Source of the DNA: Kappaphycus alvarezii | Taxonomy: Eukaryota > Rhodophyta > Florideophyceae > Gigartinales > Solieriaceae | DNA: 64,000 bases | Direction of reading: 5' to 3' | Assembly: GCA_002205965.3 (NCBI GenBank) | Contig: NADL03000471.1 | Coordinates: forward strand, 2,294,001-2,358,000 | Shown here: positions 40,291-50,832 of the stretch, in pieces | How the letters are laid out: each line of letters starts with the position of its first letter | Position numbering within the stretch: position 1 is the first letter of the stretch | Made by a program: the position numbers and the translations under genes | The notes under the pieces: model-generated | The model's database searches: none | Told to the model about the DNA's origin: nothing | The model's input: only the letters and a program-made list of their open reading frames with translations

Positions 40291-41000
40291 TAAAACATGC
40301 CCCCTAATTGGGCCGAAACTGTCCAGGTACGTTAAGAGCAATTAAATAATTCATCAACGAAAACTGTACTTCGTGGGATTCATTGTACAGTCAATTCACC
40401 CACGTGACCGTGGAATTGCAGTAAAGTACTAAATGAGTGTAGTCTCAGCATTTTTACCGTTCGGCTTCACTGTGAGCACATTGCTCCGGTTTTTTGCAAC
40501 GCTGCAATCAGTCTGATACTTTATAGGTGCAGTAGTACGTCGCTCGATCCATGCAAAAAGTAACAAGAACAGAGAAAGGTAAAACTTTTCAACCGTTGTG
40601 TACACACACGCTGCCTACAAGTCCGGGACGCTGGCAATCTGGATTGACAATGAGTGACCAAGAGAGTGTTTCTCTGTGGAACATACAATAGTTCTGAGGT
40701 ACGAAGGAACATTCCTTTCTACCAAGTCTGCCATCCAATACATGCCCAAATTTAAGATGTGACTCTCTAAAAACATTGCTTCCAAGTACCAATATCTGAT
40801 CAATCTTCACGCTCGCCCTCACACTTCCCTGCCTGTACCTTCCTCTGATGAAAGCTTTTTTCCCCTGTCGGAGTTCAATTCTCCTAAACTCACCGTCACT
40901 TTAGAGATAATCTACTTCGGTGCTACTGGAACGAAATTCTAAACTCGCGACATTCAACAGTCCCTTGAGCATCTTGACATATTTCAGATTTATCGCTTTA
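40291..41000. other. Host-like intergenic DNA without recognised genes
   Basis: Composition is less A+T-rich than in the deserts and short GTACAGTA-like strings occur near the left end. Open frames of 62-77 codons on the minus strand overlap in two frames and have no motif. Confidence 0.35.
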
Positions 41001-41001
41001 A

Positions 41002-41270
41002 ATGGCTTCACTTACGATCACTCCATCCTTTGAAGGGTCTTTAGTTACCCAAGGACTTAATTTAGTCGATATTAATTCGTTTAAAATTAGCCTGTGGAAG
41101 CAATTGAAGACGTGGAAGAGGATTCTACTTTTACTGGGAACAGGAATCTTACAGGGCAACATCGGAAGAATTAAAAGAAAAGGTGGAACCAAAAAGACAT
41201 ACACGAAGAAAGAAAACTACGACGGTCTCCATGGGTATAAATGATGCCCCAAACAATGTTTTAGCTATTT
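41002..41270 (+). pseudogene. Decayed open frame, unrecognised
   Basis: The plus strand opens with an ATG and reads MASLTITPSFEGSLVTQG, which has the look of a genuine protein N-terminus. Acidic then strongly basic coding-like stretches follow in other frames. I do not recognise the family. It lies next to, and on the opposite strand from, a Copia fossil, so an origin in a mobile element is possible. Confidence 0.25.
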
Positions 41271-41299
41271 ATTTCTTATGATTTATCTCGTATTTTCTT

Positions 41300-41619
41300 T
41301 ATCTTGTTTTAACTGACTCATATTTACGATGTAAACAATAATCCAAGAGCCAAAAAAATAAGTCTGATTGGGTTTCGAAATTTATTCATGTTCCTTTCAT
41401 CAAGATATCAACGAAATTGTTTGTGTCTCCAGCTCTGTGCATGATAGAGATATTTCCTCGCTCAAATGAGTCTCGAACTATTTCAAGATTCAGATAAAAC
41501 CTGTACCCCAGACCTTTGTTAGGAATAGTGATTGTAGAGTAGATTCCATGTGAATCAATTCTCAGGATAAGCGGCGGAGAGCAATCAGATGCGTACATAT
41601 TCGATAAGCAGAATTCCAT
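41300..41619 (-). mobile_element. Copia LTR-retrotransposon fossil, RNase H end of pol
   Basis: The minus strand gives part of a Copia-type RNase H domain, recognised by LRIDSHGIYSTIT followed by IMHRAGDTNNF and a downstream segment with FETQSDLFFWLLD. This is the last domain of Copia pol. Neither the reverse transcriptase nor LTRs are recognisable nearby, so it is a short, old, broken remnant with a few breaks. It appears to belong to a different Copia lineage from the fossil at the right end of the window. Confidence 0.6.
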
Positions 41620-44600
41620 GAATTCAGTTCTATTTTGGGGCTATTTCGCTATAGCTATCTCCACCGCCACGTATGATAACGAGGCTCAAGCCTTTTTAGA
41701 GCTGTGATAGTTAAAATAATAGAATATTTTTGAATTTAGAAAGAAAATCCCTGAGAAATAACCTGTTTGGCCTTAGGTTAATTTCCCTCGAATTTCGAAA
41801 AAAGAGACTAAATAATAAGCATGATAATCACCGAGGGCTTGGTTCGGAAGCATTCGATATTTAAAACCCGGAGTACTTTGTCGAATCTCATGGACAGTAA
41901 GATTAGCTTCACTTAAGTGGCGCACTCCGAAATTGGAGGCTCGTTACCGCAAACTATTCTTAAATTTTTTATAGAACTGAGAAATATATGTTTGAACCGA
42001 TTCAACTGAACAGTAAGATATTGAAACTACTTAATCATATCTGGCGAGAATTTATCTATTTGATACATCCTTTTGTTGAGGTTTAACGGAAGTTTGAAAA
42101 GTGTGTCCAAATATACCCCTTCGAGACAGTGATATTTAAATTATTTTCCTAGAATAAATTTAATCCATCTCGTATTTTAGAAAGCAAAATTGATAGAAGA
42201 AAGTATCTATTCTGACTTTTTTAAAATTTTCTCAAATGTGAAAGTTTAAACAGATAATACTCTGGAATAATCGAGCGTAATTATTTTGATATTAAAAATG
42301 AAAACAATTCAGATGTTATAAATCATTTTTAATTATATTAGGTTTCATCTTAATATTTAAACTCATAAATATTATATATACATTATTAAATATACAGTTT
42401 AGATTAATATCTTGAATTAATTCTTGTACCGATAAAAGTTTTTAGTAACTAAAATATTTTTTGTATCTCAAATTTGCCTATGTGAATTTGAATGAGCAAT
42501 TATATAATTGTATATGACACCTGCTACTAAATATTGGTCCATTTGCCCAATTGCTTCCAAAACTAAGTAATAGGTTGATATTTTCTAATTATTGGTCAAT
42601 CTTTCGAGCACATTTAGCGCAAACATTTGCTCTATTGAAATCTTGGTTTTATACAGACCAAATTCTGCTGACTTGGAAGCGTTTGTAAGTTACATCACGG
42701 AAATCACAAAATTATTGTGGTTTTCGGGAAGTAGGGAGTCATCTACGACTTCAGAAATGATGAGGAGCAAATTTACAGACGAATTTCGTTTCAAAAATAA
42801 CTGTACATTTCCAGGGTCGCATTCAAGTCCATTGCCGAAGATCCATTCTTCTACTCCAAGTTGTTATAGGATTCCTGATTCAGCTATGTCTTATACTGTA
42901 TCCAGCAGCTTCCCTAGGAAAAAAAATAGTAGCAGCACAGATTTCGGTAGGCTTTCATAGGCGTTGCGATTCAACGTTATAGATTAGAGAAATGCATTAC
43001 AGATGTCTATATTTGCCAAATGAAATCTAAAAATCGACAAATTGGAAAAGAGATCCCGTAAAACAGCTAACTGAACCGTTGCTGAGCTCTTACGGAGATA
43101 ATGTTTCTCCTTATCCCTATTCACGGGTGGAACAATTCTGTATTTAGTTTCAAATTTTCAGAATCTCTATCAAACTTAATTTGGAAGAAGCAATGCCACG
43201 ATATAAAATTTGCATATTTTGGAAAACTTCTGGCTATCAATTCGTTGTAAGCATGTTTTTTATCAGCTTTCTATTTCGAAATGTAGTTTTCAACAAGTTA
43301 CCTTGCTGCGATCGAAGCCACCTTACATTCTGTTACAAATTAATCACGATTTAAATTTCTGATTTGGCGGTGATGATTGTACCTGTGCAATCTACTTTCT
43401 TGATCCACATTTTCTGATGAAGAAGAACTTAAAACATAATCTTCCTTTCTACTCTTCGGGATATTTTTATCTATTTCAATTCCAAAACCCTTATTTTGGC
43501 CCGATTAGTGCTTTTCCGTCTTTAGGTACAAATCGGACTCCAAATTGATTTTTGGAGCTCCCTAAACCCCTTCAATGTGACTCAAGAGCAATAAGAAACG
43601 ACTTTCTTTTGACAAAGTCTGATTTCAAGGCTTTTCAATGTCTGATGTTCGTTTTGGCATGGAAGCTGCCAGACTGGTTACAAAACCAACAAATTTACCT
43701 ACTTCATCCAACAGTATCTGATTCTAGCTTTCTTATTCTGAACATTCGATACTTTCGAGCTCTTTCAAAAGGGATGAAGATTAATACCGTTTTATGTACT
43801 CGTGCGCGACTTTCAACTTCTTCACTTCCGTATTTTCTCCGAGTGAGCTCTAAGAAATGTTCTTTTGCGTTTTGGATGTATATTACAATCAAAACACTAG
43901 ATTTACTTTGCTGCCCGGAAAATTTACTGGCATTACTTTACTTTCGTGAAAATATGCGATGTAACGAAATGAGCGGTCAAGATTTCAACGCCTTTGACAG
44001 AGAGCCGCTTTTAATTTGCTATTAATGTGATTCAATTTTGCTCAGAGTATATTGTTGTCTGTGGTATGCTAAAAATGAATGATTTGCATCCCTTAGCGAG
44101 CTCAAAGGCACTGAAACTCTTGTTTCCACGGAACATGTTTCTTGCTGGAATATCTCTTGAATAAATCACCTTCACTTTGAACGATGTATTTTCCTGTCTT
44201 TTTAGCGGATTTATTTCTTGTAAATACGCAGAAATATCTCAAGCAGTGCGATTTTTTGATTTCCCACCGATTAGATTTTTCTATGACCCCTCACAAGTCT
44301 ACGTGGTGGTTTGATTTCAAGCTTTTGAAACATTTTGACAAAATAATCGCTTTCAAATTTCGGATCGAACTATAATGACGCAGTTTCTACATCCACCTCA
44401 GGCCATGTACTTCAAAGATTCTTTAACCTTCCCGCATATCTCCGCTCTAGGCAACGATCCATTGAAAAAGAGTGAAGCCTGGTAATTGATGCGTAATATT
44501 GGTACGTATCTTTTCCAACTACATGCACTAAATAGAGTTCCACTTTCTGTCAAAAGTTCGAAATGTCCTTCTTGGCGACATTTTTTGCGCATTCAGTATA

Positions 44601-44680
44601 TTTAAAGTTTTCTCCAAACTATAGAAAATATTCACAACAGCTTGAAGCACTTTTCCCAAAACAGGGGAAAGGGCAGGGAA
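41620..44680. other. A+T-rich stretch without recognised genes
   Basis: Open frames reach 157 codons (plus strand, 43552-44025) but have no recognisable motif, and shorter frames on the other strand overlap them. I could not extend the Copia fossil at 41.3-41.6 kb into this region with confidence. Confidence 0.4.
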
Positions 44681-44714
44681 GACATGGAAGAGCTCCTCAG
44701 AGCTCTTCCGTGTC
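44681..44714. repeat. 15-bp hairpin
   Basis: GACATGGAAGAGCTC and GAGCTCTTCCGTGTC are inverted copies separated by CTCA, matching at 14 of 15 positions; the odd pair would be G-U in RNA. No gene is recognised on either side. Confidence 0.7.
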
Positions 44715-46920
44715 CTTTAGAGGTAAGTCCATGTGTAGGTAGAATGTAGCTGGAGCAAAATCTATGGTATATTTTCATTTTATGCGCAATTTTTAATTAG
44801 TTGCCATTCCAAACTCTTTTATTCCATAAATCTTACTCTGTGTCGAAAATAGCCCCAAAACCTGCATATTTGATTCCTGAAGACACAAAGGTATCTTGGA
44901 TTTTCTCTAGTTTTCATAGCGTTAATTGGATGGAACATTTTAGCTTTCCGCTTCTTCAAATATGCCAAGAGGTTATTAGGAGCCTGAGTTGTCTGTGAGG
45001 TGATATTTGCTCAAGAAATAATTCCTAACAAAAAGAAAACTATCGCCTTTAATGACGTAGAAGGAATTTTTTTAATTTGTTTTCAATGCTTCAGTAGTAA
45101 TTCTCTTACTTCCTAATTCAAGGTTGGAATAGCTGAAATTCTCACCATCGCCGTGGCGAAATAGATGATGTCCTAAGGGCTCAAACTTGAACTAGATGCT
45201 CTTAGCGAAAGAAAACACTGCTGCTAACTTGATTCCTCCAACGGATTGGCGCTAATCTACGTCCAAAATAGGATTTTGATCGTTTGAAAACGTCATTGGC
45301 TCAGACTTGGTATGGGTTCCGCTTTCAAGGCTCTGAAGCCATTGGAACGGTTGGAGACAGGACGAAAAAATCCTCTAGAAAATTTAAGTGCTTCATTTGT
45401 TTAGAATTATTCTTCCCTCTTTTCACTAGCTTTTCGGATCTTCAACGTGGAAAATCGCAGGCTCGCTTTTCAAATCCCTGACGTCGTAGTCCATCTCCCC
45501 ATAGTTTACAAAAGCTTCTCAAATGAGTTCTGCTAGCATCCATTACATCTCCCTCTTCTTATTCTGATTTTATCTCTTCTTCCAGGCATCATTACCAGAA
45601 TATTTCTGTGTTTTTCCGTTTAAAGCACAATTTTCAACAGGATTTTGATGCTCTACTGTTTTTGACCGTTCTCCTGATTTCAAAAGTAGCTGCTGAGACT
45701 ATATTAAACTGTAGACTAAATTTGAGCCTCTTTTACCGCGGTTTCACTTCTGTTGGCGCTCTAGGCAAGGAAGATGAGTAAATTCACAGCGTCATAAAGA
45801 CTTAAATATGCGGCCACTACTAGGTGAAGAAATAGATCTGGCCTAAATATGAGCTCTTTTAAACTTCCCGATATTCTCTTATATATGTTTACAATCACGA
45901 TTAATATTATTTCAAGTACCAGTGACCTTCTTGGTTGAGAGTTTGCCAGTACGAGTGAAATTTCGAGAAGCTCCTGCGATAGAAACAGAAACCTTCCTGG
46001 TATTTTGAAGATATTCTCTTTAACTCTTCCCATACAACCTGAAGCTATTCGTAGCACACACCGTTCTCTTACTTTTTTCCTCTGCAATTACAACAAATTT
46101 GACCTTCGTATTCGTAAGGAACGCTTCTGAGATAGAGATGTTACTGAGCATATTTCTTACCATTGCTTCCCAGATTTGATATTCATGACTAAACTGTATC
46201 TAATCAGGTGTTCATCTGCGAGTCTGGGAACCCTTGACACATGGCGGTTCAAGCACTTGTCATTCTCGTGTTTGCAAGAAGAAACCTACTGAAAGAGTCA
46301 ATAAAGCGAGTAACGACATATATGGGATGCTACCGTGCGATAAAGTCTACAATAGACTGAATGGTTTTGACTTGTTCATTTTGTCAGTAATAAGTCTCGC
46401 CTTGTTCCTGCGCTCCGTTCACCAAAAACCCTGAGCTTGATGCAGACCTCTGTAATAGAGTCGACGTCCAAAAATTATAAAAAATTATCTTGTGGAACTT
46501 TTTTTCTCCTCGTTCTGAATCCCTTGGTATTTAATCGACACAGCTCGTAACATTATTTATCAATATTAGAATACTTTGGTCTTTTTCGAATACCAGGGGG
46601 TTCAGTTTGACTAATCATTTCTTGAAGTCATTTAGTGGCCCCTAATATTGATAATGCGCGGTATCAACGAGGGACAGTGGGATGCGAAACAATTCAAACT
46701 GGTTCATAAGTCCCCGAAATGTCGCTTCAGCTTCTTATTGTGCTGACGGAAACATGTAGCATGACACACAGCACTTTTTAAAGACTCATTCTATTTATCT
46801 TTTTTTCAATTTTAGAATGTCTATTTTTACGTTACGGAATATTAATGACTTGGAAGTTGTACATCTAGATTTTTAGTGAGAGAAAATCTATTATAACTCA
46901 AAATTATGATGTCTAGAACA
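44715..46920. other. A+T-rich stretch without recognised genes
   Basis: No domain, RNA gene or repeat is recognised. Open frames of 65-108 codons are present on both strands. Confidence 0.4.
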
Positions 46921-47181
46921 CTGGTTTAGATACAAAATATTTAGCGCAGACGTAGACAAACCTATTAGTGGATTGTATCAAGAAGAGCATGAGTATAAGT
47001 TCATACAACTCACACGCAACCAAAGCCAATCATTCCAAATCTCCATATAATGATGCAAAATACACAGTAGTCTTTGATTAGTGTACATTCCGTTCGGTGC
47101 TATAGATGTCAGCGTCTTCCCTCTTGCCCGTCCTGAACAGCAGTAGCAGCTCCGCAACAAAATCCTGCACCTCTTCTTCCT

Positions 47182-48183
47182 ATGAACAATCAATCCCTTG
47201 CCCGAACTCACGTGCTTCTACAAGCTTGTCAAGTCATGTGCCAATCAGCACTTCTTGTTCCAATTTCGATTCGCAATCGCCGACGTAATACAAAGACTAC
47301 AACTAAAAGGGTAAAACTCCTGGATCGTCCAATATACGCCGCGGAAAGTCCTCGTGGGTACAGGACTACCTCCAGGAGAACAGTGTCTACAATTTAAAGA
47401 AATTCAGGACCATATTTGGAGTTCCCAAAACTCTCTTTTGGAAGAAACATAGCGACTTTGTAGCCAGGCGTCCCCACATTTTCAAACAACTACGAAGCTC
47501 GTACGGTAAGCTCGGACATAGACCAGAAGTAAAAATACTAACATGTTTACGATATCTCAGCACACAGAAGCTTCAATGATTTGGAAGATGGTTCCAGAAT
47601 GTCTGCAGAGTCTACTAGGTACTACGTTCGAGAGTTTTGCGACAGTATTACCAATATTTATGGTCCCAATTACCTGAACCGGCGTCCAAGCGTTTCGGAA
47701 CTTGACGCAATTTCTGAAAAGTATGAAGAGGTTGGATTCAAGGGATGCATCGGAGCTATCTACTGCTGCAGAATGGGTTGGAACAATTGCCCAAGCGCTT
47801 TGAAAGGACAGTATCAGAACCTGCATAAAGGGAAGATGGCAAAAATAACAGTGGAGGCCTGGTGTGATCGCGATTTGTATATCTAGCATTAAAATGCTGG
47901 AAGACCTTCGACAAACAACAACTTGACTTTGGTCCAAAGATCACCTTTAATTAACGATATTCTTCTAGACAATTTTCCTTTTAAGTTTTCAACGCCATAC
48001 AAAACGCCATCATCAGCTCCGGATCTAGATCTACCCTACTTCTCGGTGGACGGAATATATCCAAAGTGGCCAATATTTATTGGCCACTTTGGATATATTT
48101 TCTCAGGAGACCTTGCTGAGGAAGGCAACAAATTTGATATACTTACGGAGATGCATGACAGTGATGACGTCAATGCAGTGTAA
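47182..48183 (+). pseudogene. PIF/Harbinger transposase (plant-transposon-protein family), inactive
   Basis: Blocks read on the plus strand, in order: a basic N-terminal region; LKKFRTIFGVPKTLFWKKH; LTCLRYLST; then, after a frame change near 47570, FNDLEDGSRMSAEST, YYVREFCDSI, GPNYLNRRPS, the nuclease core GFKGCIGAIYCCRMGWNNCP with KGQYQNLHKGK and VEAWCDRDLYI; then, after stops near 47883, LTLVQRSPLINDIL and FSVDGIYPKWPIF. Family members have Asp in the IDC position of the first core motif and Asp in NDL of the second; here they are Tyr and Asn. From 48080 the sequence is an inverted copy of the preceding bases, so the normal C-terminal part of the nuclease is lost. The protein would have cut and rejoined transposon ends in the nucleus. 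Confidence 0.75.
48054..48099. repeat. Perfect 20-bp inverted repeat inside the Harbinger transposase
   Basis: Left arm AATATATCCAAAGTGGCCAA (48054-48073) and its exact reverse complement (48080-48099) are separated by TATTTA. The left arm encodes the conserved GIYPKWP motif, so it is ancestral coding sequence. The right arm replaces what should follow. This is the signature of a template-switch event during replication. Confidence 0.9.
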
Positions 48184-48533
48184 TCGAAGCTGAATTGGCA
48201 TCTCACACAGACAATGGAAACATGTCACACAACAAAGAAGGTAATCATTTATTGTACGATATGGTTTCGTTACGTCCCCGATCGGACATAATAGTTTGAA
48301 AGGGGATCTTATTGAACGCCTTGGTCAGGAAACGTTTATTTTTTACCTTCATGAACGTAAAGGGAACTGCTCGCGGCTATTTTTTGCGTGAGAGGATTCC
48401 CGATGAGCGCTTCCTTCCTCCAGGGAGAGAGATATTTCTCAGAATTTTTTTCAGAGTAGCGCCGCAGATACAATATCATCATCGAGGTCTATCTCATCTT
48501 CATTCGTTCCGAAGTCCTTTTTCCCGGGTTCCA

Positions 48534-49419
48534 CTACTCCCGATACATGACTAACTCCCTGTGTACTTGCTCTTTTGTTATTATATTCTTCATGGACCTC
48601 TCGGATATGGGCCCAGTACAATTTACATAATTGTTATCCATGACCCTCTTGAGCTCCACCCGGCGTTCTTCGATGTCGACTGGTGGTATCTGTATAAGTT
48701 CAAATGATTTTACCTCCTATTTTATAGCTCCGTCTGCCTAACGAACATCTCCATAAAAGAATTTGTCCGTTCTGTCGATCTTTGCATCGATTTGATCATT
48801 TTCGCTAGCTCCTTGTCTGTGTCTTCATTACAGTCGGCCAATTTCTTCTTATTTATTACAATAAGTCGTCGGTTTTGAACAACAGGCGTTTCAGATTCGC
48901 ATTCAGTCGAGCTACCTGATCCAGACAGTCCCCTTTTCATCGAAAGGAAATTCTTGTTGTTGTCCTTCTGCTCCCGTTTCACGCGATATCCATCGGAACT
49001 GTCTCTGTTTCCACCGTATTCATCACTGCATTTTGGCTGAGAGCTGATATATAATGCAGCAACAACAATATAAGAACTCTGGCGCGTACTGAAATCCCCT
49101 ATTGCTGTCCTTTCTTCCTGCGGACATACGAAAGAGCTGCATTGTTTTGTCCTGACTATCTTCCTTATTAACATCAGATAATTTCAGAGATCATACTCTG
49201 TTCTTCGCAGCAATGTAAATGCTTCGATGCTCGAGCAAGGATGTTCCATGTTGAACGGAGCGAGTGAGCCGTACGCTGAATTCCACGGCTGGGGCGCCTC
49301 GACTGTACGGAATTCCAAAAGTCTTCTTTTCTGGTTGGGTCCTCGAGCAGGTTGTTGTCCCAGCATTCCGCAAGAGCAAGGCCATCAGATGCTGAATATG
49401 ATTTCCCTCGCGAGGACAT
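48534..49419 (-). pseudogene. Myb/trihelix-like accessory protein of the Harbinger element
   Basis: The minus strand starts with MSSRGKSYSASDGLALAECW, followed by an FWNSVQ and RRPSRGIQRTAHSLRSTWN segment. These are the helices of the SANT/trihelix-like DNA-binding partner that accompanies PIF/Harbinger transposases. A one-base frame change near 49180 leads to a long Ser/Lys-rich C-terminal part with KLADCNEDTDKELAKMIKSM and FMEMFVRQTEL, ending at 48722. A further open stretch down to 48534 (IQIPPVDIEERRVELKRVMD) probably belongs to the same protein after another break. In active systems such partners bind the transposon ends and help nuclear import of the transposase. Confidence 0.6.
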
Positions 49420-50000
49420 TTTTTATTAGTGTCTTTCGCTGTCGTAGCCGCTTTTCTACGCTGCTTTGGGGCTACTTTCGTTGTGTTGGTAGGGAAAGAA
49501 TGCAGGGCAACGGTTTCTACAGAGCCTTTTGTTCTAGTGCGTGTCTTAGATATGTGGTATCAGGCGGTGTCTGGGACACATTCTTGTCGTGTCCTTGGGC
49601 GTTTGGTTCGTAAGTTGCGATATGTGAACGGTTCGGTATTAAACTGTTCATTTAGGATTTTAAAGTGCGCCAGGAACGGTAGGGACGTGAGAGGATGAAG
49701 GGCGAGTTCTAGGAGAACGTTGTGGATGTATCGGTAACGATTGAGACGGGAGCGCGGGAAATTGTCACCGGGGGCAACGTGAGTGGTGCAGAGCCCAGAT
49801 TTGGCGCGAAGAATTGCCGCTTTCTTCTCATTGGCTAGCGTGATATTTTTTTGTAGTTAAAAATTGAGAGAAACGTGATAACGCCGGCGCTAAGTGTTCC
49901 GGAGTTGAGACACTTTTAGAGCTTACGCTAAGATTTCGCTCCAAAATGGCCGTTTTGATACGGAGTAGGTTTGCCTTGACGCAATATTTTGTCTCAAAAG

Positions 50001-50327
50001 GCGGAAATAGAGACAAAGTAGGTTTGCTCTAAGTCTATGTTAACTGCCACTGACCGAACTTTTGGTCAGAGCACACGAGAACATAAAACGGTTACCAGCA
50101 CTCCCTTGCCACCTCTGCCGTTCAGTCTCACTCTCATTCCTACTCCAAGTTTCCAGTTCCCGTCAAGGTCGTCTCCCAAACGACTTTTTCCACTACGTCA
50201 ACCTCTCAAGCACCTAGTACTTCCTCCCCATCGACACGGCTGTCGTGAATCAACATGGAACACCTATTTTGACTAGTTCATGAGGCCGCTTGCTTTTATC
50301 TCAAGTAAAGTAAACTGCAGTAAAGAA
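50001..50327. other. Intergenic DNA between the Harbinger element and the gene island
   Basis: C/T-rich on the plus strand at 50.1-50.23 kb. No gene is recognised. Confidence 0.4.
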
Positions 50328-50585
50328 AGTAGTCCAAATTCTTCTCGTTTTCCCCTCTTTTTCATCGACCCGATCGGGTGGCGAGGGCTGCCTTAATAAG
50401 CCGTTCGGATGTCCATATACGGGACGCACAGTAGATGGTGCTGCTGCAATACCAGGTGCACTACCGTATACATACCTGTATGTACAATTGCTCTGCCAGC
50501 TGACATTTTCGGGCGCAAGTAACTGCATCATGCCATGTCAGCTCAGTCATGGCCCGTGATTGGTCACGACCGTTTGTACAGTATG
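50328..50585 (+). repeat. Dispersed repeat, copy 2, upstream of the hydrolase
   Basis: Homologous to 40047-40290 in the same orientation. The best-conserved part (50519-50585) contains GCCCGTGATTGGTCACGACC, whose ATTGG is the reverse complement of a CCAAT box, about 270 bp upstream of the hydrolase start codon. It could be a mobile repeat that supplies promoter elements, or plain repeat debris. Only two copies are visible here. Confidence 0.55.
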
Positions 50586-50832
50586 CTTTGTACAACACGT
50601 GTTACACATTACAGTACAGCACTTTGAGGCGTTTTTTGATACAATGGTTCACCCTGGATCACCTGTGCCAGTCCTTGCGAAAATCACCGATTCCGTTAAA
50701 GGCAAAGCTTTCGTTGTCGACATCAGCACTGTGGCAGTTGATTTTTCATTTGACAGTAAAAGAACGTGTGCGGATTGCAAGAGTTAATGAGGCCCGTTGT
50801 CTCAAAATAACTACTAGCCTCAACAGATCAAG

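Larger units (their letters stand above)
46926..50000. mobile_element. PIF/Harbinger DNA transposon, inactive
   Basis: Two convergent open regions have the gene content typical of PIF/Harbinger elements: a DDE transposase (plus strand, about 47.2-48.2 kb) and a Myb/trihelix-like DNA-binding partner (minus strand, 49.4-48.5 kb). Possible degenerate terminal inverted repeats lie at 46926-46980 and 49957-50000. Reading the left one in reverse complement, both contain GATAC, TAGGTTTG, a CGC and AATATTTTGT in the same order. The exact ends and the 3-bp target duplication usual for the superfamily are not certain, so the outer limits are approximate. The transposase has lost expected catalytic residues and is interrupted by an inverted duplication, so the element is dead. 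Confidence 0.6.

Noticed and set aside
43552-44025. 157-codon open frame on the plus strand
   Set aside because: No motif; a minus-strand frame overlaps it; composition follows the local bases.
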